Positions 1 to 6,688 of a stretch of 44,372 nucleotides of DNA are shown here, in pieces. This DNA comes from Microvirga sp. 3-52. Its GTDB lineage: Bacteria > Pseudomonadota > Alphaproteobacteria > Rhizobiales > Beijerinckiaceae. Each line of letters begins with the position of its first letter. Position 1 is the first letter of the stretch. Made by a program: the position numbers and the translations under genes. The notes beneath the pieces were generated by a model. The model ran no database searches. It saw only the letters and a program-made list of their open reading frames with translations, and had not been told where the DNA came from. The stretch is taken from contig NZ_JAHAMK010000009.1 in assembly GCF_018383585.1 (NCBI RefSeq), positions 80,161 to 124,532 of the forward strand. The letters run 5' to 3'.

Positions 1-1311
1 GCAGCGGCCGACCGGGTCCGCGGGATCGCCATCTGGCAGTTCCTGACCCATTGCCGGAGCCTTCCAGACGGCCTCGGCTTACCGATCCAACGTCTCCTCG
101 ACCGCGCCCGTCGGCTCGTCCTCCTATCAGAGGAGCGGGATCTGCGGCAGGTTCCGGCAGCGGCGGGCACCATGGATGCGGTGCGCCTCATGACCGTGCA
201 TGGCAGCAAAGGCCTGGAGTTCGAGGCCGTTCACGTGCCTGGCATGACCGTCACTGGTTTCCCTGGCCCGAACCGCCCACCCCGATGCCCACCTCCTGAC
301 GGGATGATCGCGGGTGCAGGCGGGATGACCGGTCTCGACGCGGTGAAGGCAGGGCACGAAGAAGAGGAGGAGTGCCTGTTCTTCGTCGCAATGTCGCGCG
401 CCAAGCGGTATCTCACACTGTACGCCGCCGCGACACAGGCCGACGGAAAGAGGCGCAGCCCCTCACCATACATTGAAGTGCTTGGATCAGCGCTGGCGGC
501 GGTCGATGAGCCAGCCCTGTTCCGCCCTTCGCGCCCCGACCCGGCAGAGGATCAGGTGGCGGTCGAGCGTGCCGAGCCTCTGGTGGTGACGGCCGAGCAG
601 CTTTCGCTCTACGCGAAATGTCCGCGCCGCTTCTTCTACACGCACATCCTACGCTCTGCCGGCGGCCGGCGCTCGACGGCCTTCGTGGAAATGCATGATG
701 TGGTCTACGACATCGTTGGTTGGCTGCGGGCCGGGCCGGAGCGCTGGCACCTACCGCTCACTGAAGTCGAGCAGCGTTACAATGAAGTTTGGGCCGAGAA
801 GGGACCCACGGAAAACGGCTACGCGGAAGATTTCCGTCGGGCGGGCCTGGAGCTGGTCCAGGCGTTGATCCGGTCCCGGCAAGGTGCCCCGCATGCGCCA
901 GTCTCCGATATTGAGCTCACGGCCGGAGCAGTACGGGTCGTCGTTCGGCCGGACGAAGTGCGCCAGTCTGGCAAAAGCGTTGTGCTTCGGCGGGTTCGAA
1001 CGGGGCGTAAGGCTTCCGACGAGGAAGACGATATCATCTATGGCCTCTATCAGATTGCAGCCCGTCAATGGCACGGTGACGGGGCCGGCGTAGAGGCCAT
1101 TCATCTGACCGACGACGCAGTGACGCCCATCGAGCTGAGGCCCCGCAAACTCGCCAACCGCGAGGCCAAGATGCAGGAGCTCACGTCGGCCATCGCCGCT
1201 GGCCACTTCCCGCGGCGCCCCAGCGACCGCGTGTGCCCCCGCTGCCCGCATTACGTGACCTGCGGGCCGGTTCCCGATGGGCGCTTGGTGATCCCCTCAG
1301 AACAGAAATGA
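1..1311 (+). CDS. UvrD-like DNA helicase with C-terminal Fe-S (AddB/Cas4-type) nuclease-like domain, 5'-truncated by window
   Basis: The frame is open from base 1, so the start lies outside the window; 436 residues of C-terminus remain. The stretch MTVHGSKGLEFEAVHVPGM (from about base 190) is the UvrD/Rep superfamily 1 motif V region, and FFVAMSRAKRYLTLY (from about base 380) is motif VI, which carries the arginine that contacts ATP. From about base 590 a RecB/AddB-like domain begins with YAKCPRRFFY and ends with VCPRCPHYVTC (about 1231-1263), the Cys pattern of an Fe-S nuclease fold. The usual acidic/lysine nuclease core (xDYKTG) reads VVLRRVRTG here, so nuclease activity may be lost. It probably unwinds DNA in repair or defence. 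A hairpin terminator follows, separating it from the next operon. Family assignment is firm; biological role is inferred. Confidence 0.85.
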   Translation, partial: AAADRVRGIAIWQFLTHCRSLPDGLGLPIQRLLDRARRLVLLSEERDLRQVPAAAGTMDAVRLMTVHGSKGLEFEAVHVPGMTVTGFPGPNRPPRCPPPDGMIAGAGGMTGLDAVKAGHEEEEECLFFVAMSRAKRYLTLYAAATQADGKRRSPSPYIEVLGSALAAVDEPALFRPSRPDPAEDQVAVERAEPLVVTAEQLSLYAKCPRRFFYTHILRSAGGRRSTAFVEMHDVVYDIVGWLRAGPERWHLPLTEVEQRYNEVWAEKGPTENGYAEDFRRAGLELVQALIRSRQGAPHAPVSDIELTAGAVRVVVRPDEVRQSGKSVVLRRVRTGRKASDEEDDIIYGLYQIAARQWHGDGAGVEAIHLTDDAVTPIELRPRKLANREAKMQELTSAIAAGHFPRRPSDRVCPRCPHYVTCGPVPDGRLVIPSEQK

Positions 1312-1314
1312 CCC

Positions 1315-1372
1315 GAGGCTTGCATTGCCGCTTGCACAGGCCCAATGCAAGCCTCAGCATTCCCCCTTTTTT
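1315..1372 (+). terminator. Hairpin terminator after the helicase gene
   Basis: A perfect 13-bp inverted repeat pairs 1315-1327 (GAGGCTTGCATTG) with 1343-1355 around a 15-nt loop. It begins a few bases after the helicase stop. A run of six T lies about 11 nt after the stem, so this is an imperfect Rho-independent terminator. Confidence 0.6.
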
Positions 1373-1551
1373 CGCCCCCCACAAGGACTTCGGCCGTACG
1401 GTCGGACATCCCTCTGCGTTCAGAGCGAGCGTGAGCAAAAGATCAAAAAAGTTTTCATCCGGCTTTCCGGTCGAAGCGCGACCGTTCGATTGGCTTAGTG
1501 AAGGCGCGGGAATGGTCCCGGAAGCGCCTCGTCAAATCGATAGGTTACAAG

Positions 1552-2436
1552 ATGAGCAAGCCGGACGAACATCCGCCCGAGAATTCAAAGCGGCCCAAGC
1601 TGGATAGCTTCGAGGTCAAGATTGGCGACGAGAACCTGAACTTCCGCACCGTCGGGATCGACGATCCCAAGCCCACGGGTCGGCAGATCCTGAAGGCGGC
1701 CGGTGCGCATCCGGTCGAGGAGTTCATCGCCTCCGCCCTGTTGCCGGATGGCACGCTTGAGGATCTCCGCCTCGACGAACTCTTCGACCTGCGAGATCGC
1801 GGGGTCGAGAAGGTCATCGTTATCCGCAGCGACCGTTCCTTCCGCCTCCTGATCGATGGCAAGGATCAGGAATGGGGCAAGCCCATGATCAGCGGGCTCG
1901 CGCTCAAGCGCCTCGTCGGCGTCAACCCCGCCACCCACGACGTGTACCAGGAAGTGCGCGGAGGCGACGACATCCTCATCCGCGACACCGACCTTGTCGA
2001 CCTGAGCAAGCCCGGTGTGGAGAAGTTCTTCACCGCCATCGCGCAGACGACGGAGGGCCTCACGGCCCTCCCCCCGCGCGATGCAGCTTACTTGGAAAGC
2101 AGGGGGTTGCAGTATCAGGTCGTGCAGGAGGGGGCACAGTGGGCTGTCATCCTCCGCGCCTTTCCCCTTCCGGAAGGGAAGTTCGATGCCACCGAGGTGG
2201 ATGTGTTGATCCAGCTGCCGCCGGGCTATCCCGACTGCGCGCCCGACATGTTCTACTGCCTCCCCTGGCTCAAGCTGATGCCGGCCCGTACCGAGCCCCG
2301 TGCCACCGAGGCGCGCCTCCAGTTCTGTGGTCAGATCTGGCAGCGCTGGTCTCGCCACAACTACGAGTGGCGCCCCGGCGTCGACGGCTTGCACACAATG
2401 GTCAAGCGCGTCGAGCGCGCTTTTGAGGCAGCGTGA
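1552..2436 (+). CDS. Tandem ubiquitin-like domains fused to a prokaryotic E2 (family E-like)
   Basis: The protein has 294 residues from ATG 1552; an in-frame GTG at 1498 would add 18 basic residues. Two successive beta-grasp-like repeats fit the bacterial multi-ubiquitin family: one at about 16-95 (from DSFEVKIGDENLNFRTVG) and one at about 96-170 (from RSFRLLIDGKDQEWGKP). Residues about 175-294 match the prokaryotic E2 family E fold: FPLPEGKF, then VDVLIQLPPGYPD, PDMF, and a closing WQRWSRHNYEW...PGVDGL block. Classical E2 HPN is absent; SRHN lies at 267-270. Candidate catalytic residues are C236 and C259. The Ubl part has no C-terminal Gly because E2 follows directly; a GG occurs at 137-138 inside the second Ubl. 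The E1/JAMM gene begins 1 nt after the stop, so they are coupled. Family call is strong; conjugation activity is inferred. Confidence 0.82.
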   Translation: MSKPDEHPPENSKRPKLDSFEVKIGDENLNFRTVGIDDPKPTGRQILKAAGAHPVEEFIASALLPDGTLEDLRLDELFDLRDRGVEKVIVIRSDRSFRLLIDGKDQEWGKPMISGLALKRLVGVNPATHDVYQEVRGGDDILIRDTDLVDLSKPGVEKFFTAIAQTTEGLTALPPRDAAYLESRGLQYQVVQEGAQWAVILRAFPLPEGKFDATEVDVLIQLPPGYPDCAPDMFYCLPWLKLMPARTEPRATEARLQFCGQIWQRWSRHNYEWRPGVDGLHTMVKRVERAFEAA

Positions 2437-2437
2437 C

Positions 2438-3838
2438 ATGCTCGATATGATCATCCTCGACGCGCACGAGGCGGAGCTTCGCGCTGCCCTCACCACGGCT
2501 GACGGCTCCGAAGCCGCGGCCTACCTCCTCTTCGGATCGGCGGAAATTGCTGCCGATCCCTGGACACAGGCGCCTCGCCGGCGGCTGGTGTCCCGCCGGG
2601 TCCTGTCGATCCCACCCGAGGACCTGATCTCCGCCTCCGGTGTCCACGTAACGTGGTCGACTCGGGGCTTCGTGAAGCTCCTCAAGCAGGCCGAGCAGGA
2701 CGGCCTCATCGCTGCCATCGTGCATACCCACCCGGGCAGCACCGCGTTCTTTTCCGAGCAGGATGACCGGAACGAGCGCGATCTTCTCGGCATCGTGTCC
2801 AATCGGTCCGGCAATGGCCATTCCTTTGCAAGCGTCGTCCTCGGGGGAGACAGCAGCATCGCGGCCCGCCTATGGACGAGCCCAGGCACGATGGAACCCT
2901 GTCGCCGTGTGCTCGTCACCGGCAAGCGTATCTCCCTGCATGTCTCCAAAGAGACGGTGCATGCTCCCGAGAGTCTCGACCGTCAGGCCCGTCTTTTCGG
3001 ACCGATGTTCAACCCCACCATTCGCGCGCTTCGCGTTGGCATCGTTGGCTGCGGCGGCACCGGCAGCCCGACAGCGATGATGCTCGCCAGGCTCGGCATC
3101 GGTGGCCTGCTCTTGGTGGATGATGATGTCATCGAGTTGACGAACCTCAATCGAGTGCATGGAGCCCGCAGGAGTGACGCTGAGGCAAGGACGCCCAAGG
3201 TCGAAGTCCTGGCACGCGAGATCCGCTCCGCCGACTTGGGCGTTGAGGTAGCGACGTTCCGTGGCTGGGTTGGCGATGCCGACGCCAGAGACGCGCTGCG
3301 CTCGTGCGACGTCATTTTCGGCTGCACGGACGATCATGATGGCCGGCTGTTCCTGAACCGGTTCGCCTACTTCTACGGCATCCCAGTCATCGACATGGGT
3401 CTTCGCATGATGCCGGCCCGCGAGGACAGGCCTTATGAAATGGCTGCGCGAGTGACGGTTGTGGCTCCCGGAACGCCCTGCCTCCTCTGCCGCGGACTTG
3501 TGGTTCCGCGTCTGGCTGCGGAGGAAGCCCTGCGCCGGACCGATCCTGCCGAGTATGAGCGGCGCAAGGCTGAGGCCTACGTCATGGGAGGTGGCGACCC
3601 GGCCCCGGCAGTCGTCACGTTCACGACGGAGACGGCCTGCATGGCGATCAACGAACTCCTGCAGGCCCTGACCTTGTTCCGGGGTGGCGAGGGCATGAAG
3701 CCTGAGCGCCGCCGGCGCTTTGACACGGTCGATGACCGCTCCACGACGGTCAAGCCCCGTATCGAATGCGAGATGTGCGCTGGGACTGGCGTTTGGGGGC
3801 TTGGGGACGTCGAGCCCTTCCTCCATCGGATGGGGTGA
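2438..3838 (+). CDS. JAMM/JAB deubiquitinase-like domain fused to a ThiF/E1-type activating enzyme
   Basis: The protein has 466 residues. The N-terminal part (about 1-150) carries a complete JAMM zinc-protease signature: E25 upstream, then H96-x-H98-x10-D109 with S101 (IVHTHPGSTAFFSEQDD). The second part is an E1/ThiF/MoeB adenylation domain: the nucleotide loop GCGGTGSP at about 204, then LLLVDDDVIELTNLNR. CLLC (about 347-350) and CEMC (about 446-449) form a likely zinc-binding pair; a further Cys in TTETACMAINELLQ (about 400) is another conserved-looking thiol. The E1 half would adenylate a Ubl C-terminus, and the JAMM half would process or remove the Ubl. ATG 2438 was chosen because it follows the E2 stop directly; a start at 2447 is possible. 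In known bacterial Ubl operons the JAMM and E1 are often separate genes; here they are one chain. Confidence 0.88.
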   Translation: MLDMIILDAHEAELRAALTTADGSEAAAYLLFGSAEIAADPWTQAPRRRLVSRRVLSIPPEDLISASGVHVTWSTRGFVKLLKQAEQDGLIAAIVHTHPGSTAFFSEQDDRNERDLLGIVSNRSGNGHSFASVVLGGDSSIAARLWTSPGTMEPCRRVLVTGKRISLHVSKETVHAPESLDRQARLFGPMFNPTIRALRVGIVGCGGTGSPTAMMLARLGIGGLLLVDDDVIELTNLNRVHGARRSDAEARTPKVEVLAREIRSADLGVEVATFRGWVGDADARDALRSCDVIFGCTDDHDGRLFLNRFAYFYGIPVIDMGLRMMPAREDRPYEMAARVTVVAPGTPCLLCRGLVVPRLAAEEALRRTDPAEYERRKAEAYVMGGGDPAPAVVTFTTETACMAINELLQALTLFRGGEGMKPERRRRFDTVDDRSTTVKPRIECEMCAGTGVWGLGDVEPFLHRMG

Positions 3839-3843
3839 CCGGT

Positions 3844-4212
3844 ATGCGAAAGCTTCTGGTCACTCTCCTCAAGCGGCTTGGGTTTCCAGGCTTTGAGCTC
3901 CCTGTACGCCAAGTGTCGACCTATCCGTCCGACGCCGATATCGCGCCAGGCGAAATAGTGCATGTGGTGGATGCCGGGATCGAGAAATGGGCCTGCTTGA
4001 AGTGCCCAGGCGGGTGTGGGGCAGTGATCCCGCTCAATCTGAATCCCAAGCGGCGGCCGCGATGGAACATCGGCATGGATTGGTTTCGACGTCCTTCCGT
4101 CAAGCCATCGGTCCACCAGAAAAATGAATGCGGCTGCCATTTCTGGATCACCCGCGGTTCTGTGCAATGGTGCGCTGGCGGAAGGCCTGCTGTTGTCCAC
4201 AGAAGGGAATGA
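3844..4212 (+). CDS. DUF6527-like Cys-rich small protein of the Ubl operon
   Basis: A 122-residue protein starting 5 nt after the E1 stop, with GTG ACC GGT before its ATG. It shows the DUF6527 pattern: C51-x2-C54-x3-C58-G (CLKCPGGCGA), a central W...PSV stretch, and a late C96-G-C98-H99-FWITRGSVQWC block, which suggests zinc binding. DUF6527 proteins are familiar neighbours of bacterial E1/E2/JAMM genes, so a role in the same pathway (adaptor, regulator or substrate) is likely, but no activity can be read from the sequence. It lacks a signal peptide and membrane segment, so it is probably cytosolic. It is the last gene of the tight operon. Confidence 0.75.
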   Translation: MRKLLVTLLKRLGFPGFELPVRQVSTYPSDADIAPGEIVHVVDAGIEKWACLKCPGGCGAVIPLNLNPKRRPRWNIGMDWFRRPSVKPSVHQKNECGCHFWITRGSVQWCAGGRPAVVHRRE

Positions 4213-4331
4213 GCCGGATCCATCTGCCTGACCATGACATGCCTTGAACCTCAGGCTATGACGCGGAGGCGCCCTGACCGTCTCCCGGACACGCACCCAC
4301 TCCCCGCCCACTTCCAATATAAGTAACGGAA

Positions 4332-5327
4332 ATGCCTGTGAAGCCGCTACTCGATACCAACTACATCTATGCTTGCCTGGATCCGAAAGACCGCGAAGCA
4401 GCAAACCTGAAGTCACTGCTGGGGACTGGACACGCCTGCATCTCAGATGTGTCTATCTCAGAGTGGATTATCCGCCAGGGACATCCTCAATGGGGGACGC
4501 TTGACTGCCTTAGGGAAGGACTCCGTCTCTTTCGTCAGCACCCTCTACAACGCCTGTCGTCGCCTTACGTGACACTGACCCAATCAGATTTGGACGCGGC
4601 GACAGACACACAATGCCTCGCTGCCATCGAGCCGCTTCACGCTTCTCTGACGAAACAGCGCATTGATATGGAGAGCCAATTCCTCAACTGGATGCTCAAT
4701 GTCGCCTTGGCCGCATTCTGCTCGGGCATTGCTCATTCGCATGCAGGGTCCTCTGCGAGTTTCGCTCCACAGGCAGCGAAATTCCTTGAGGCATTGATCG
4801 GTGGAAATCAGCCATACATCAAGCAGACTGTCGAGCAGGCGGTACGAGCTGGTTACGCTACCGGCCAACATGACAAAGTTCTCAGCACGGCCATCAACGA
4901 CGTAAGGACGGTTTTGGTCACTCTTGCGCGGGTCGAACTTGGTAAGATTGCTGGAGTCAATCTGTCTCTAGGCGACATCGAGCGGACATTTGATCTGGAG
5001 AAATTCCGCGCTTTCGTCAGAACCTCCGCCAAAAATGGCGACTATCTGCGGTTCCTGAACGCGGTTCGGGCGGACATGAAACTAAAGCCCGGTTCCAAGC
5101 ATGAATACACCCTCCGGTACCTGTTTCATGCTCTTAGCTCTCCCCTTCTGGCGGGCGCGAACCATAAGAAGAATGACGTGAACGACGCCTTCGTTGTCGG
5201 ACATCTAGAGGACCCTCAGGTAGTGATCCTGACCCGCGACACGAAGATGCAATCGGCGCTCGCCTCGCCCGATCTTCGGCCTTCAATGACGCCGACCGAC
5301 GTGCTCGCCGCACTTGCGAAGCCGTAA
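4332..5327 (+). CDS. PIN-like domain protein (putative RNase)
   Basis: A 331-residue protein with PIN-fold signatures at both ends and a long helical insertion. The N-terminus KPLLDTNYIYACLD supplies the first acidic residue (D8) and ISDVSISEWI the second (E). The C-terminus has KKNDVNDAFVVGHL (about 278-290) and VVILTRDTKM (about 297-305), where PIN proteins place their remaining acidic residues. A classical VapC is about 130 residues, so this is a large PIN-like type and no antitoxin gene is adjacent. It lies 119 bp after the Ubl operon on the same strand with only a weak RBS. It could be an effector read through from that operon or an independent gene. The fold call rests on motifs only. 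Confidence 0.6.
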   Translation: MPVKPLLDTNYIYACLDPKDREAANLKSLLGTGHACISDVSISEWIIRQGHPQWGTLDCLREGLRLFRQHPLQRLSSPYVTLTQSDLDAATDTQCLAAIEPLHASLTKQRIDMESQFLNWMLNVALAAFCSGIAHSHAGSSASFAPQAAKFLEALIGGNQPYIKQTVEQAVRAGYATGQHDKVLSTAINDVRTVLVTLARVELGKIAGVNLSLGDIERTFDLEKFRAFVRTSAKNGDYLRFLNAVRADMKLKPGSKHEYTLRYLFHALSSPLLAGANHKKNDVNDAFVVGHLEDPQVVILTRDTKMQSALASPDLRPSMTPTDVLAALAKP

Positions 5328-5396
5328 CCAACAGACCGTACCCTCCTCTTAAGTCAGAGATTATCCCTGAACGTATCAGGTAGCTGCGTCCCCGTG

Positions 5397-5424
5397 CGCA
5401 GAACAGCCCGCGGGCTGTTCTGCG
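5397..5424. repeat. Perfect 28-bp palindrome between the PIN-like and TnsA-like genes
   Basis: CGCAGAACAGCCCG at 5397-5410 is followed directly by its exact reverse complement at 5411-5424. As RNA it would form a strong hairpin about 70 nt after the PIN-like stop. No T-run follows (ACTATCGATAAAAC), so it is a poor Rho-independent terminator. A dimer-binding operator or a recombination site are alternatives. Confidence 0.6.
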
Positions 5425-5610
5425 ACTATCGATAAAACACGAGTAGTTGGTGCCCACAGTTCGTTGGTTTTCACCTGGCTAGGCTAAGGGACAGAAGAGC
5501 TAGCTCTTTCTCGCCGTTGACATGGTCAAGCTTTTCGTTCTGTGTTTGTTCCTAGGCGTTAGCGCCGCAATCCACATATCCGCCGCGAGACGGCGAGCCT
5601 CCCCCAACAC

Positions 5611-5633
5611 CCCGGGCGCCCTCGGCGCCCGGG
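5611..5633 (+). other. GC hairpin in the leader of the TnsA-like gene
   Basis: CCCGGGCGCC (5611-5620), a 3-nt CTC loop and GGCGCCCGGG (5624-5633) form a perfect 10-bp stem. It ends about 40 nt before the ATG at 5673, just upstream of the GAGAGG ribosome-binding site. It may be a terminator-like attenuator or a transcript-stabilising leader structure. Confidence 0.45.
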
Positions 5634-5672
5634 CGCGCCGGGATTCGCCCAACGTTACGAGAGGTACACGTC

Positions 5673-6311
5673 ATGAGTTCCTTTGCCCCACGGCTTCCCG
5701 CCTCACCGTTCGCCCGCTTCGAGGGGGTCAAGGCGGCCGACCCTATCAAGGTCCGCAACCGCGGCGTTCTTGATGCCCTGATCGTCGCTGCCCTTGACGA
5801 GACGGTGCGGGCCATCCTGCCCGCCGAGCCGGTCACTATCACGGTGGACGGCACCGCCATGCAGCACCTCCCCGACTTCCGGCTGCTGATGGCGGGCCAA
5901 GAGATCGTGATCGACATCCAGCGCCTGTCCCGGACCGGAGCCGACCACGGCCGGTTCGAGGCGGTTGCGGCGGCTTTAGCTGGTCGCGGCGTCTGGTACG
6001 AGCGACGCGAGCCGCCACAGGTTTTCGGCACACCCCTGTTGACAAACGCACGTGCGATCTGGGGCTGCCGCCGAACCGCCGTCTCGGCTGCCGACCAAGT
6101 GAGGGTGCTCGACCTTCTCAAGGCGTGGCCTGCACCGTTAGCCGAAGCGGCCCAGGCGGTGCGGGACGGCGACGGCATCACGGCCATCCTCGCCCTCGCC
6201 TGCCGCGACGTCCTCGTCCTCGACCTGCTTTCCGCCCCTCTGGGACCAGAGACCCGGGTCTGGCGGCGAGGTGTTCCCGTCCCGCTGCCCCCATCCGAAG
6301 GGGGTAATTGA
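5673..6311 (+). CDS. TnsA-like PD-(D/E)XK endonuclease-fold protein
   Basis: A 212-residue protein with GAGAGG placed about 8 nt before ATG 5673. Residues about 25-110 resemble the TnsA N-terminal endonuclease: a helical stretch (VRNRGVLDALIVAALDETV), a strand (EPVTITV), then QHLPDFRLLM followed by EIVIDIQ, which aligns with the xTPDF...vEVK core of TnsA and other restriction-fold nucleases. The final Lys is Gln here, so catalysis is uncertain. The C-terminal 90 residues (ADQVRVLDLLKAWPAPLAEAAQAV) could be a small helical binding domain like that of TnsA. No TnsB, TnsC or TniQ gene is in the window, so it is not part of an intact Tn7-like element. The FtsH-like gene follows on the same strand after about 380 bp. 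Confidence 0.5.
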   Translation: MSSFAPRLPASPFARFEGVKAADPIKVRNRGVLDALIVAALDETVRAILPAEPVTITVDGTAMQHLPDFRLLMAGQEIVIDIQRLSRTGADHGRFEAVAAALAGRGVWYERREPPQVFGTPLLTNARAIWGCRRTAVSAADQVRVLDLLKAWPAPLAEAAQAVRDGDGITAILALACRDVLVLDLLSAPLGPETRVWRRGVPVPLPPSEGGN

Positions 6312-6336
6312 CAGGCTTCGCCCACGTTCCCTATTT
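6308..6336 (+). promoter_or_regulatory. Candidate sigma70-type promoter for the FtsH-like gene
   Basis: A consensus -35 TTGACA at 6308-6313, overlapping the end of the TnsA-like gene, is followed after 17 nt by CTATTT at 6331-6336. It would give a leader of about 345 nt before ATG 6689. I see no convincing gene in 6337-6688. Confidence 0.35.
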
Positions 6337-6688
6337 GTTCAACTACGACTGCGGACCGAGTGCCATGACGCTGCACCATCGCTGGTCCACCCCGTAGCAG
6401 GGCTACGGCTTCCGGAGGCCGACGAGCGCTTCCCCGTCCCATCCACAAACAGTCCGGGCTGCCCGGATCGCGACGAGCCTTCCGCAAGGCCGCTGGACCT
6501 CATGGGTGTCCATCTGCGCTCGCATGGCCGAGCGCCGCTTCGTCTGCCGCCGGCTCCATGAGCTTGGGCCGGAGACCTGATCCCAAGCACAGGCCGGCAG
6601 CCTGCGTGGTGCCGCCTTCCATCAACTTGGCGAGGTCCGCCCGGCGCGCTCATGCGCGTCCGCCCAACCCGCCGCGCACGAGGCTGCC

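Noticed and set aside
1552..4212. CBASS system
   Set aside because: E1, E2 and JAMM-like parts occur in type II CBASS, but no cGAS-like nucleotidyltransferase or effector is present, and the tandem Ubl points to a Ubl pathway.
5522..5773. An 83-codon frame with a hydrophobic start upstream of the TnsA-like gene
   Set aside because: The rest is Arg/Gly/Pro-rich and overlaps the better-supported TnsA-like gene; the hairpin lies inside it.
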